Below, in pieces: positions 34,182-45,112 of a DNA stretch of 64,000 bases (position 1 is the stretch's first letter; each line of letters starts with the position of its first letter). A program made the translations under genes and the position numbers. Origin of the DNA: Halomonas elongata DSM 2581. Lineage in GTDB: Bacteria; Pseudomonadota; Gammaproteobacteria; Pseudomonadales; Halomonadaceae. The notes under the pieces were generated by a model. It worked only from the letters and a program-made list of their open reading frames with translations. It searched no databases and was not told where the DNA came from. The stretch spans positions 3,224,001 through 3,288,000 of the forward strand of contig NC_014532.2 of assembly GCF_000196875.2 (NCBI RefSeq), given 5' to 3'.

Positions 34182-34934
34182 ATGACCAGCGACAAGCACA
34201 CCACGCATTTCGGCTACCAGGAAGTCCCGGTCACGGAGAAGGCCTCCCGCGTGGCGGACGTCTTTCACTCGGTGGCATCCCGCTACGATGTCATGAACGA
34301 CCTGATGTCCTTCGGCATCCATCGGGTCTGGAAGCGTCTGACCATCGAGCGCGCCGGCGTGCGACCCGGCCACAGCGTGCTCGACATCGCCGGCGGCACG
34401 GGCGACCTGACCTTCAAGTTCTCGCGTCTGGTCGGCCCGCGCGGCCGCGTGGTACTGGCCGACATCAACGAATCCATGCTGCGGGTCGGTCGCGACAAGC
34501 TGCTCGACCGGGGCGTGGGCGGCAATGTCGAGTACGTACAGGCCAACGCCGAGACCCTGCCCTTCCCCGACAACAGCTTCGATTGCATCACCATTGCCTT
34601 CGGCCTGCGCAACGTTACCGACCAGGACGCCGCTCTGCGCTCCATGACGCGAGTGCTCAAGCCCGGCGGCCGCCTGCTGGTCCTGGAGTTCTCCAAGCCG
34701 CGCAGCGCCCTGCTCAACCGCGCCTACGACGAATATTCCTTCCGCCTGTTGCCCCGCATGGGCGAATGCGTTGCCGGCGACGCCGACAGTTACCGCTATC
34801 TGGCCGAGTCGATCCGCATGCATCCCGACCAGGAAACCCTCAAGGGAATGATGGAAACCGCCGGCCTGGAGCGCGTCGAGTACACCAACCTCACCGGCGG
34901 CATCGTCGCCCTGCATCGCGGCATCAAACTGTGA
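34182..34934 (+). CDS. ubiE: Ubiquinone/menaquinone C-methyltransferase UbiE
   Basis: A 250-residue SAM-dependent methyltransferase carrying out the C-methylation step in ubiquinone (and menaquinone) synthesis. Motif I is [12 protein letters not shown], followed by the acidic ADINESML, the family signature FGLRNVTD and the C-terminal [15 protein letters not shown]. The ATG at 34182 gives the family length and has GGGAG upstream; a longer frame from 34116 is unlikely. A TACAAT at 34112-34117 may be its -10 box. It begins ubiE-ubiJ-ubiB. Confidence 0.96.
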   Translation: MTSDKHTTHFGYQEVPVTEKASRVADVFHSVASRYDVMNDLMSFGIHRVWKRLTIERAGVRPGHSVLDIAGGTGDLTFKFSRLVGPRGRVVLADINESMLRVGRDKLLDRGVGGNVEYVQANAETLPFPDNSFDCITIAFGLRNVTDQDAALRSMTRVLKPGGRLLVLEFSKPRSALLNRAYDEYSFRLLPRMGECVAGDADSYRYLAESIRMHPDQETLKGMMETAGLERVEYTNLTGGIVALHRGIKL

Positions 34935-34941
34935 GGCCGAG

Positions 34942-35577
34942 ATGACATCGACCCTGTTGCTGGCCGGCCTCGAACGTACCCTCAATGCTCTGCTCGCCCG
35001 CGACCCCGCCGCGCCGTCACGATTGGCGCGACTGGCCGGGAAGCGCATCCTGCTGCGCCTGGAGCAACCACCCCTGGCACTGAGCGTTCACTTCCATGCC
35101 GAGGGCATCGACCTGCTGCGCCCCGACGATCTCGACGAGGCCGCCTTCGATGTCACCGTAGAGCTCGACACCGAAACACTCGGCGAATTGCTGGGCGGTG
35201 CCTCCATCGAACGCCTGATGTTCCAGGGCAAGCTGTCCGTCAGGGGGCGTGTCCACCTGCTGGAACAGGTCCGCGACCTGCTGCTGGATCTCGACCTCGA
35301 CTGGGAAGGCGAACTGGCGCATTGGCTCGGCGATGTGCCCGCCCATAGCCTGGCCGAAGGCATGCGCAGCGTCGGTCGCTGGGGCCTGCGTACCCAGCGC
35401 GAGCTGCGCGCCGACGTGGCCGAATACGTCTTCGAGGAAGCCCGGCTGCTGCCCGGGCAGCATCAGTTCGAGGTGATGCGCGATCACCTCACCGAACTCG
35501 AGCTCGCCACCGACCGCCTGGAAGCGCGCCTCGAACGACTGCGTCGCCGACTGACTGCCCTGGGGGCCTCGGCATGA
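34942..35577 (+). CDS. ubiJ: Ubiquinone biosynthesis accessory factor UbiJ
   Basis: A 211-residue protein with an N-terminal SCP2-like lipid-binding domain ([21 protein letters not shown]) and a C-terminal helical coiled coil ([19 protein letters not shown]). In E. coli UbiJ binds ubiquinone precursors and scaffolds the soluble Ubi complex together with UbiK. It sits between ubiE and ubiB, as in most gammaproteobacteria; 7 bases follow ubiE and its stop overlaps the ubiB start (ATGA). Confidence 0.9.
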   Translation: MTSTLLLAGLERTLNALLARDPAAPSRLARLAGKRILLRLEQPPLALSVHFHAEGIDLLRPDDLDEAAFDVTVELDTETLGELLGGASIERLMFQGKLSVRGRVHLLEQVRDLLLDLDLDWEGELAHWLGDVPAHSLAEGMRSVGRWGLRTQRELRADVAEYVFEEARLLPGQHQFEVMRDHLTELELATDRLEARLERLRRRLTALGASA

Positions 35578-37196
35578 TCCCGCGCCTGCTGCGCATCATC
35601 TGGGTCATCAGCCGTTACCGGCTGGATACCCTGTTGCCATTGGCACGCATGCCCTGGTGGCTGCGCGGGCTCTTTTTGCTGTCGCCGCTGCGCCTGATTC
35701 CCACCGGCCCGCGCTGCCGCGGCGAGCGACTGCGCCTGGCCCTGGAGACCCTCGGCCCGATCTTCGTCAAGTTCGGCCAGATGCTGTCGACCCGTCGCGA
35801 CCTGCTGCCGCCGGATATCGCCGACGAACTCAAGCGCCTCCAGGACCAGGTGCCGCCCTTCCCCGGCGAGCAGGCCAGCGCACTGGTGGAGCAGGAACTC
35901 GGCATGTCGCTCGACGACGCCTTCGCCCGTTTCGCCACCGAGCCGCTGGCATCGGCCTCCATCGCCCAGGTTCACGCCGCCACCCTGCACAGCGGCGAGG
36001 ATGTGGTGGTCAAGATCATCCGCCCCGGCATCGAACGGGTCATGCGCCAGGACATGGCGCTGCTGTACCGGCTCGCCGCTATCCTGGCGCGGGTTCCCGA
36101 GGCACGCCGCCTGCGACCGGTGGAGGTGGTACGCGACTACGAATCGACGCTGTTCGACGAACTCGATCTGACCAAGGAAGCCGCCAACACTTCCCAGCTC
36201 AAGCGCAACTTCCAGAACTCGCTGCTGCTGTACGTGCCGGCAACCCACTGGGACCTGACCCGCCACCGGGTCATGGTCCAGGAACGCATCCACGGCGTGC
36301 CGGTGGCCGATACCGAGGCGCTCGAGGCCCAGGGTACCGATCTCAAGAAACTCGCCGAGCGGGGCGTGGAGATCTTCTTTACCCAGGTCTTCCGCGACAA
36401 CTTCTTCCACGCCGACATGCATCCGGGCAACATCTTCGTGGCACGCGAGACGCCCTGGGATCCGCAATACATCGCCATCGACTGCGGCATCGTCGGCAGC
36501 CTGACCCGCGAGGACCAGGATTACCTGGCGCGCAACCTGCTGGCCTTCTTCCACCAGGACTACTATGAAGTCGCCGCCTTGCACATCGAATCCGGCTGGG
36601 TCGGCGAGGATACACGGGCCAACGAATTCGCCGCCGCGGTTCGCACCGTCTGCGAGCCGATCCTCGAAAAGCCCTTGAAGGACATATCCTTCGGTCAGGT
36701 GCTGCTGGGCCTGTTCCAGACCGCGCGTCGCTTCAACATGGAAGTCCAGCCGCAACTGGTGCTGTTGCAGAAGACCCTGCTCAATATCGAGGGCCTGGGG
36801 CGCCAGCTCTATCCGGACCTGGACCTGTGGGCCACCGCCAAGCCCTTCCTGGAACAATGGATGCGCGAGCGCGCCGGCGCCCGCGGGCTCTGGGAATCGC
36901 TCAAGCGCCAGGCCCCGGAACTTTCCCGCCAGCTACCGGAACTCCCCGTACTGGCCCACCAGGCACTGTCCCGGGCCGAACACGGCCATCAGCATCAACG
37001 CCGTCAGTCCGAGGCGGTGGACGACATCCGACGCCGCCTCGACCGGCAGAGTCGCAGCCAGCGGCGATTGCGCCTGGGCGTCTTGCTGGTGGCGGCAGCT
37101 CTGGCCTGGCAGCCGTTGGCCGAATGGGCCGGCGGACAACCCTGGCCGGTGCTCGGCGCCGCCCTGCTGGGCGCTCTGTTATTGGTCTGGAACTGA
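35574..37196 (+). CDS. ubiB: UbiB atypical kinase-like ATPase
   Basis: A 540-residue member of the UbiB/ADCK family required for ubiquinone synthesis. The invariant KxGQ motif is in [11 protein letters not shown], the Ala-rich nucleotide loop in ASIAQVHAA, the catalytic-loop equivalent in HADMHPGN and the metal-binding DCG in IAIDCGIVG. Two C-terminal membrane segments (from about residue 497) anchor it. It is translationally coupled to ubiJ. In Pseudomonas hisI follows ubiB; here hisE follows directly after 25 bases. Confidence 0.96.
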   Translation: MIPRLLRIIWVISRYRLDTLLPLARMPWWLRGLFLLSPLRLIPTGPRCRGERLRLALETLGPIFVKFGQMLSTRRDLLPPDIADELKRLQDQVPPFPGEQASALVEQELGMSLDDAFARFATEPLASASIAQVHAATLHSGEDVVVKIIRPGIERVMRQDMALLYRLAAILARVPEARRLRPVEVVRDYESTLFDELDLTKEAANTSQLKRNFQNSLLLYVPATHWDLTRHRVMVQERIHGVPVADTEALEAQGTDLKKLAERGVEIFFTQVFRDNFFHADMHPGNIFVARETPWDPQYIAIDCGIVGSLTREDQDYLARNLLAFFHQDYYEVAALHIESGWVGEDTRANEFAAAVRTVCEPILEKPLKDISFGQVLLGLFQTARRFNMEVQPQLVLLQKTLLNIEGLGRQLYPDLDLWATAKPFLEQWMRERAGARGLWESLKRQAPELSRQLPELPVLAHQALSRAEHGHQHQRRQSEAVDDIRRRLDRQSRSQRRLRLGVLLVAAALAWQPLAEWAGGQPWPVLGAALLGALLLVWN

Positions 37197-37221
37197 CAAC
37201 CCTGTAACGGAATCTTAAACA

Positions 37222-37551
37222 ATGAGCGATATTCTCGAACGCCTTCACGACGTGCTCGAAGAGCGCCGCCACGCAGCTCCGGAAGATTCCTACGTGGCCG
37301 CCTTGCATCACAAGGGCTTGAACAAGATACTCGAGAAAGTCGGCGAGGAAGCCACCGAGACCCTGCTGGCGGCCAAGGACGCCGAGGGAGGAGGAGACGA
37401 GCAGCGCCAGGCGCTGGTCGCCGAGACCGCCGACCTGTGGTTTCATAGTCTGGTGATGCTCTCGCATCTGGATCTGGACCATCGCCAGGTGCTCGACGAA
37501 CTGGCTCGCCGCTTCGGCGTGTCAGGGCACGACGAGAAGGCCTCGCGATAA
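37222..37551 (+). CDS. hisE: Phosphoribosyl-ATP pyrophosphatase
   Basis: A 109-residue MazG-fold hydrolase for the second step of histidine synthesis (PR-ATP to PR-AMP). The segments [17 protein letters not shown] and [13 protein letters not shown] hold the metal-binding acidic residues. It is a stand-alone HisE; the cyclohydrolase HisI that is normally adjacent in Pseudomonas is not in this window. It is followed by tatABC. Confidence 0.93.
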   Translation: MSDILERLHDVLEERRHAAPEDSYVAALHHKGLNKILEKVGEEATETLLAAKDAEGGGDEQRQALVAETADLWFHSLVMLSHLDLDHRQVLDELARRFGVSGHDEKASR

Positions 37552-37638
37552 CACTCCCGATCCCGGTGTCGCGTCGGCATCGTCTCGATTCGCACTTTCG
37601 CTTCGGCACGTCCGGAGCCAAAACCTGAGGAAGTCTCC

Positions 37639-37899
37639 ATGTTAGGTGGTATCAGTATCTGGCAACTGCTGATCGTGCTCGGCATCATCATCCTGATCTT
37701 CGGCACCAAGAAGCTGCGCAACGTGGGCGGCGACCTGGGCGGTGCCGTGAAGGGCTTCAAGAAAGCCATGGACGAGGGCGAAAAGGAAGACACCAAGAGC
37801 CAGGACGATCCTCAGGCGCGAGTCAGCCATGACGACGAAGGCACGACCTACGACGTCAAGGCCGAGCGCAAGGCAGAGGAACAGGACGAGCGCAAGTAA
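37639..37899 (+). CDS. tatA: Twin-arginine translocase subunit TatA
   Basis: An 86-residue protein with a short membrane helix (about 5-21, [17 protein letters not shown]), the conserved FGTKKLR hinge, an amphipathic helix ([16 protein letters not shown]) and a very acidic and polar tail. TatA oligomers form the pore for folded proteins with twin-arginine signals. tatB starts 6 bases after the stop, giving the standard tatABC operon. Confidence 0.97.
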   Translation: MLGGISIWQLLIVLGIIILIFGTKKLRNVGGDLGGAVKGFKKAMDEGEKEDTKSQDDPQARVSHDDEGTTYDVKAERKAEEQDERK

Positions 37900-37905
37900 G
37901 CCGCC

Positions 37906-38312
37906 ATGTTCGACATCGGCTTTCTCGAACTCCTGATCCTCGGCATCGTCGGCCTGCTGGTACTCGGGCCCGAGCGACTGCCCAGGGCGGTCCGCACCGT
38001 CGGCCTGTGGATCGGCCGCATCAAGCGCGTCGCCTCCGACATGCAGCGGGAAATCAACAGCCAGCTCGAGGCGGAGGAGCTGCGCCGCAAGCTCGACGAG
38101 CAACAGAAAAAGCTCGATGAGGGCGTCGATCGCGTCAAGCGTGACGTCGAAGGTCTTGCCGAGCGCGATACCCGCGCCACCGAGGAGACCTCCCCGACCC
38201 GGCACGATTCCTCGCCCGAGGCGGCGACCGAGCCCTCCCCCGAACCTGCCGACACCGACCGACGCCTCGGCGAGTCCGCCCCTCAAGATGCCGACAAGGA
38301 CGCCACCCCCCG

Positions 38313-38316
<4 letters not shown>
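37906..38316 (+). CDS. tatB: Twin-arginine translocase subunit TatB
   Basis: A 136-residue protein with the characteristic MFDIGFLELLILGIVGLLVLGPERLP start, where a Pro-Glu-Arg follows the membrane helix in place of the TatA hinge. A long amphipathic helix (MQREINSQLEAEELRRKLDEQQKK in two stretches) and a disordered acidic tail follow. TatB with TatC binds the signal peptide. Its stop overlaps the tatC ATG by four bases. Confidence 0.96.
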
Positions 38317-39203
<887 letters not shown>

Positions 39204-39866
39204 CTACAGGTCCATCAATTCGTCGATGCGGTCGACCAGCTTGAAGATGCCGGTGGCGGCTTCGCCGATGCGGGTCGCCAGCATGTAGGCCGGTGTGGTG
39301 ACGACGCGATTCTCGAAATCCACGACGATATCCTCGACACCGCAGCTGCGATGCAGCCCGCCCATGGCACTGATGGCACCGGCCACGCCCGGGTCATGGC
39401 CAATGGTCACGGCGATGCCCGGCCCGAGCAGCCGCGGCACCATCACCGGCGCGATGCACATCAGGCCGATCGGTTTGCGATCCTCGTAGAAGCCCGCCAA
39501 TGCTTCCTGCAGTCCCGTCTGGACGACCATCTCGGCACCGTCCTCGGCGAAGGTGGAGAGATTCTTGGCCACTCCGAAACCACCCGGCAGGATCACGGCA
39601 TCGAACTCGTCGGACTCGAGCTCGTCGATAGGCATGATATCCCCCCGGGCGAGACGCGCCGCTTCGACGAGCACATTGCGACGCTCATCGTCCCGGGCCT
39701 CTCCGCTGCGGTGGTCGATCACGTCATGCTGATCGATGTCCGGGGCGAAGCAGCGATAGCCGATCCCCAGTTGATCCAGGCGCAACAACGTCAGGGTGGT
39801 TTCGTAGATCTCCGAGCCGTCCTGCACCCCGCACCCCGACAGAATCACCGCCACCTGCTTGCTCAT
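39204..39866 (-). CDS. elbB: ElbB-type glyoxalase-like protein (DJ-1/PfpI family)
   Basis: A 220-residue cytoplasmic protein beginning MSKQVAVILSGCGVQDGSEIYE, the ElbB signature. The DJ-1/PfpI fold is supported by VILPGGFGVAKNLS and the nucleophile-elbow cysteine in GLMCIAPVM. E. coli ElbB has reported glyoxalase activity and was linked to isoprenoid metabolism; the physiological role is unclear. The ATG at 39866 has AAGGAG 6 nt upstream; the longer upstream frame is not family-like. It is divergent from hemB and convergent with tatC. Confidence 0.9.
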   Translation of the reverse strand: MSKQVAVILSGCGVQDGSEIYETTLTLLRLDQLGIGYRCFAPDIDQHDVIDHRSGEARDDERRNVLVEAARLARGDIMPIDELESDEFDAVILPGGFGVAKNLSTFAEDGAEMVVQTGLQEALAGFYEDRKPIGLMCIAPVMVPRLLGPGIAVTIGHDPGVAGAISAMGGLHRSCGVEDIVVDFENRVVTTPAYMLATRIGEAATGIFKLVDRIDELMDL

Positions 39867-39969
39867 GCTCGTCTCCTTGAACGCGTGTTCCCACCGGTTT
39901 ACCGGACGGGGGTCAGTCAATATGAACCCTTCACTGTAGAGAGTCGTCACGGGTGCGACAAGACGCATC

Positions 39970-41099
<1,130 letters not shown>

Positions 41100-41146
41100 G
41101 TGCCGGATGGGAGCCCCCCGCCGGCCGACGACAGCAGGGAACTCCC

Positions 41147-43339
41147 ATGGAAGAATCGTACAGCCCCAACGCCAAGTCCGATCTGGAGATCACCCCGAGC
41201 GGCGAGGTGCCGACGCCACGGCTCAACCAGACCCGGACCGGCATCAAGCCCAAGGCGATGCCGGACCCGGAGGCCGATCTCACCGACCCGGGCCTGTACT
41301 TCAACCGCGAGCTGTCACACCTGCAGTTCAATGTCCGGGTTCTCGAGCAGGCGCTGGACGAGGCGCATCCGCTGCTCAATCGGCTGATGTTCCTGCTGAT
41401 CTTCTCGTCCAACCTGGACGAGTTCTTCGAGATCCGGGTGGCGGGCCTCAAGAACCAGATCGCACTGGGCGACGAGACGACCGGCGCCGATGGCCGCTCG
41501 CCGCGCTCGGTGCTGAGCGAGATTTCCCAGATCGCTCATGAGCAGGTCGAACGCCAGTACCGGATCCTCAACGACCACCTGATCCCCGAGCTGGAACGAC
41601 AGGGCCTGCGTTTCCGTCGCCGTGGCGACTGGAGCGAGGCGCAGCGCGACTGGGTGCGCAACTACTTCGAATCCGAGATCATGCCGGTGATCAGCCCGAT
41701 CGGGCTGGATCCGTCGCACCCCTTCCCGCGGTTGGTCAACAAGAGCCTGAACTTCATCGTCGAGCTGGAGGGCAAGGATGCCTTCGGGCGCGAGGGCGGC
41801 ATGGCGATCCTGCCGGCACCGCGCTCCCTGCCCCGGGTGATCGCCCTGCCCGGCGAGCTGTGCGAGGAAGGCTTCACCGAGTACGTCTTCTTGTCGTCGA
41901 TGATCCACGCCCATGCCGAGGAAGTCTTTCCGGGCATGTCGGTGCGCGGTTGCTACCAGTTCCGCCTGACCCGCAACGCCGATCTCTCTGTGGATCCGGA
42001 AGACGTCTCCGACCTGGCCTCGGCACTGCGCGGCGAGCTGCTTTCGCGTCGCTACGGCAGCGGCGTGCGGCTGGAAGTGGCCGACAACTGTCCCGACGAA
42101 CTCGTCGACTTCCTGCTCAGGCAATTCGAGCTGAGCGAGGCGGATCTCTACCGGGTCAACGGTCCGGTGAACCTGACCCGCATGATGTCGGTGCTCGGCG
42201 ATGTGGACCGCCCCGAACTGCTCTATCGCGCCTTCACTCCGGGACAGCCCAAGGCGCTCAGCAAGCGCGACAGCGTGCTGCACGCCATGGCCGAGGGCGA
42301 TATCCTGCTCCACCACCCCTTCCAGTCCTTCGCTCCCGTGGAGGAACTGTTGCGCGAAGCCGCCCGGGACCCGGACGTGCTGGCCATCAAGCAGACCCTC
42401 TACCGCACGGGGGCCGACTCGCCGATCGTTAACGCCCTGGTGGAGGCCGCCGGCAACGGCAAGGAAGTGACCGTGGTGATCGAGTTGCGGGCACGCTTCG
42501 ACGAGGCCGACAACCTGGCCCTCGCCTCGCGCCTGCAGGAAGCCGGCGCCATCGTCATCTACGGCGTGATGGCCTACAAGACCCACGCCAAGATGATGCA
42601 CATCGTGCGTCGCGAGCGCGGCGAACTGCGCCACTACGCCCACCTCGGCACCGGCAATTACCACTCCAAGACCGCCAAGCTGTATACCGACTACAGCCTG
42701 CTCACCGCCAATCCGGTGTTGTGCGCCGACGTTCACAAGGTCTTCCAGCAGCTCTCCGGCATGGGCCGGGCGCGCAAGATCGAGAAACTGCTGCACGCGC
42801 CCTTCACCCTGCACGAGCGCCTGGTGGAAATGATCGACCGCGAAGCCGCACATGCCCGCAAGGGCAAGCGCGCTCACCTGATCATCAAGTGCAATTCGCT
42901 CACCGAGCCCAAGCTGATCCAGGCTCTCTACCGTGCCTCCCAGGCCGGCGTGGAATGCGATCTGATCATCCGCGGCATGTGCTGCCTGCGCCCCGGCCTG
43001 CCCGGCATCTCGGAATCCATCCGTGTGCGTTCGATCATCGGCCGCTTCCTCGAGCACACCCGGGTGTTCCACTTCCACAACGACGGCAAGCCGGAAACCT
43101 GGGGCTCCAGCGCCGACTTCATGGCACGCAACATGTTCCACCGCGTGGAGACCTGCTTCCCGCTGCTCGACAAGAAACTGGCGGCCCGGGTCCGCAAGGA
43201 TCTCGAAACCTACCTGGTGGACAACTGCCAGAGCTGGCTGCTGCAGGGCGACGGCACCTACGTCAAGCAGACGCCCGGCGACGCCGCCCCGATCAGCGCC
43301 CAGGAAACCCTGCTCTACGCCTACGCGGCACGAGCCTGA
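41147..43339 (+). CDS. ppk: Polyphosphate kinase 1
   Basis: A 730-residue PPK1 that makes polyphosphate from ATP reversibly. After a polar ~40-residue N-terminus the core begins LYFNRELSHLQFNVRVLEQA. The autophosphorylated catalytic histidine is in AYKTHAKMMHIVRRE and the second essential histidine in VFHFHNDGK. The ATG at 41147 has AGGGA 7 nt upstream; the frame is open into hemB but that part is not PPK-like. Its degrading partner ppx is at 49942, same strand, separated by five minus-strand genes. Confidence 0.97.
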   Translation: MEESYSPNAKSDLEITPSGEVPTPRLNQTRTGIKPKAMPDPEADLTDPGLYFNRELSHLQFNVRVLEQALDEAHPLLNRLMFLLIFSSNLDEFFEIRVAGLKNQIALGDETTGADGRSPRSVLSEISQIAHEQVERQYRILNDHLIPELERQGLRFRRRGDWSEAQRDWVRNYFESEIMPVISPIGLDPSHPFPRLVNKSLNFIVELEGKDAFGREGGMAILPAPRSLPRVIALPGELCEEGFTEYVFLSSMIHAHAEEVFPGMSVRGCYQFRLTRNADLSVDPEDVSDLASALRGELLSRRYGSGVRLEVADNCPDELVDFLLRQFELSEADLYRVNGPVNLTRMMSVLGDVDRPELLYRAFTPGQPKALSKRDSVLHAMAEGDILLHHPFQSFAPVEELLREAARDPDVLAIKQTLYRTGADSPIVNALVEAAGNGKEVTVVIELRARFDEADNLALASRLQEAGAIVIYGVMAYKTHAKMMHIVRRERGELRHYAHLGTGNYHSKTAKLYTDYSLLTANPVLCADVHKVFQQLSGMGRARKIEKLLHAPFTLHERLVEMIDREAAHARKGKRAHLIIKCNSLTEPKLIQALYRASQAGVECDLIIRGMCCLRPGLPGISESIRVRSIIGRFLEHTRVFHFHNDGKPETWGSSADFMARNMFHRVETCFPLLDKKLAARVRKDLETYLVDNCQSWLLQGDGTYVKQTPGDAAPISAQETLLYAYAARA

Positions 43340-43545
<206 letters not shown>

Positions 43546-44600
43546 CTCGGCTGCTGTCATCAACAGGTGCTCGGTCGTTTCCCAGCCGATGCAGGCGTCG
43601 GTCACCGAGACGCCATAGCGCAGATGACCGGGTTCGAGCGGCTGCTTGCCCTCGTGAAGGTGGCTCTCGAGCATCAAGCCGATCAGGGCGTCGTCGCCCG
43701 CCAGGCGTTGCCCCAGCACGTCGAGCATCACTTCACTCTGGCGGCGATGGTCCTTGCGCGCATTGGCGTGACTGCAGTCCACCATCAGGCGCGGCGGGAG
43801 CCCCGCATCCGCCAGGGCCCGGCGGCTGGCCGCCACCTGGGGCGCCCGATAGTTGGGCTCGCCGTGTCCGCCGCGCAGCACCACATGGGTATGGGCATTG
43901 CCGGGCGTCTCCCGCACCACCGGACGACCGTCCGGCGCCATGGCGAAATGCTGATGGGGATGTCGTGCGGCGTGCATGGCGTCCAGGGCAACCCCGAGAT
44001 CGCCATTGGTGGCATTCTTGAAGCCCACCACGGCCTCGAGGCCACTGGCCAGTTCGCGATGCAACTGGGACTCCGTGGTCCGTGCCCCGATGGCAACCCA
44101 GGACAGCAGGTCGTCCAGGTAGGCGGCCAGCATCGGCTGCAATAGCTCGGTGGCCACCGGCAGCCCCAGTTCGGCGATGTCACGCATCAGCCGGCGCGAC
44201 AGCGAAAGTCCCCGGGCCATGTCACCGCCGCCGTTCAGGTCGGGATCATAGGCCAGGCCCTTCCAGCCCACGGTGGTGCGGGGCTTCTCCACATAGACCC
44301 GCATCACCGGCAGGATACGGTCCTCGATGTGCGGCGTCAGTTCAGCCAGGCGACGCGCGTAGTCGAGAGCGGCCTCGGGGTCGTGGATCGAACAGGGGCC
44401 GACGACCACCAACAGGCGATCGTCGCGACCATCGAGGATGTCGCGGATGGCCTGGCGCTGTTGGCGAATACGACCGGCAAGCGGGGCGGCAAGCGAGATG
44501 TCGCGATGCAGCGCTTCCGGGGTGGGCAGGACAGTGTCGTCGTCTCGGGCGGGCAGGGCCGCGTGTTGGGAAAGCGAGGAAACGGGGGCATTCATGGGCT

Positions 44601-44768
44601 TCAACTCCGTGAGCGTGAACATCGATTGGCTGTCGTCGCGCCACCGGCAAGCTCACGGTCGGAGGTGGCATCCAGGCCCGACCGCGCAACGCTAAATCGC
44701 CAGCCGTAGCCGTAATAGTCCCGTCCCAGGATACGGCGGTCGGCGTAAAAGCGATGGTTGACGGTCAT
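44601..44768 (-). CDS. Second aromatic-rich leader peptide upstream of aroG
   Basis: A 55-codon ORF with GAGGAG 7 nt before its ATG (44768). Residues 17-25 are DYYGYGWRF, and F7-Y8 precede them: seven aromatic residues in the first 25 codons, none after. The stop ends 5 bases before the aroG ATG, so its translation runs into the aroG initiation region. After the aromatic run the RNA can form GGTCGG/CCGACC, GCCACC/GGTGGC or CCGTGAGC/GCTCACGG (44651-44658 with 44607-44614); the last covers the aroG Shine-Dalgarno. This suggests control of aroG translation by leader translation. No homologue is known to me; it could also be a real small protein. Confidence 0.7.
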   Translation of the reverse strand: MTVNHRFYADRRILGRDYYGYGWRFSVARSGLDATSDRELAGGATTANRCSRSRS

Positions 44769-44798
44769 GGTCGTTCTCCTCGATGAAAGCATGGGGAC

Positions 44799-44841
44799 AA
44801 AACGCGAAACCCCCGGGCGGGGTTGCCGTCCGGGGGTTTCG
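44799..44841 (-). terminator. Intrinsic terminator between the two leader peptides (attenuator) with antiterminator alternative
   Basis: CGAAACCCCCGG pairs perfectly with CCGGGGGTTTCG (arms 44830-44841 and 44805-44816), followed on the minus strand by CGTTTTGT. The loop contains GGCAACCC (44827-44820), which can instead pair with GGGTTGCC (44857-44850) just upstream, enclosing the 5' arm of the terminator; this is the expected layout of an antiterminator. Confidence 0.75.
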
Positions 44842-44864
44842 TCGATGGAGGCAACCCTTGGTGG

Positions 44865-44925
44865 GGCGTGCCTCGCGGTCGTGTCCTTCGCTGAATTGGC
44901 GTCAGGACACGACCGCCGGCACGCC
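44865..44925 (-). promoter_or_regulatory. Long stem-loop spanning the end of leader peptide 1
   Basis: A 12-bp perfect stem (44905-44916 with 44875-44886) and an outer 8-bp perfect stem (44918-44925 with 44865-44872), broken only by a 1 x 2 internal loop, surround the stop of leader 1. The 5' arm begins 7 nt after the Tyr-Trp-Phe codons, so a ribosome stalled on them would cover it. It is probably the pause or anti-antiterminator hairpin of the attenuator. Confidence 0.65.
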
Positions 44926-45036
44926 GTCGCTAAACCAATAGCGGTAGCCGGGCCAACGGCCCTCGAAACGTTGCTCACGAGCACACGCCGCCTGCGGGGC
45001 GGGAAGTGGCTGTCGGGGGCAACGGTTCGTGTGCAT
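44902..45036 (-). CDS. First aromatic-rich leader peptide upstream of aroG
   Basis: A 44-codon ORF with AGGAG 6 nt before its ATG (45036) and a promoter about 20 nt before that. Residues 28-36 are WPGYRYWFS: Trp, Tyr, Tyr, Trp, Phe within eight codons, followed by only nine more residues. The stop lies in a 20-bp stem-loop and an intrinsic terminator follows 60 bases on. The general architecture is that of a classical attenuator leader. It shares the Y-x-[WY]-x-F-S pattern and the codons TTT-AGC with leader 2, so the two may be duplicates. It lies 76 bases after the folM stop. Confidence 0.75.
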   Translation of the reverse strand: MHTNRCPRQPLPAPQAACAREQRFEGRWPGYRYWFSDGVPAVVS

Positions 45037-45060
45037 GGTCGTCTCCTGAGGTCTCCCGAC

Positions 45061-45089
45061 ATCCTGCCGTGTCACGACGCCGATGACAA
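45061..45089 (-). promoter_or_regulatory. Promoter of the aroG leader transcript
   Basis: On the minus strand TTGTCA (45089-45084), exactly 17 bases and CAGGAT (45066-45061). The -35 matches 5 of 6 consensus positions and the -10 keeps the key A2 and T6. It starts transcription about 20 nt before leader 1 and lies in the short gap after folM. Confidence 0.55.
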
Positions 45090-45112
45090 GTGTTCGGTGG
45101 CGTAATGCCTTC

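Noticed and set aside
44601..45062. A single 153-codon protein across the aroG leader
   Set aside because: The frame passes through an intrinsic terminator and a 20-bp stem. The two shorter ORFs have strong ribosome sites and aromatic codon clusters, which a single protein would not explain.
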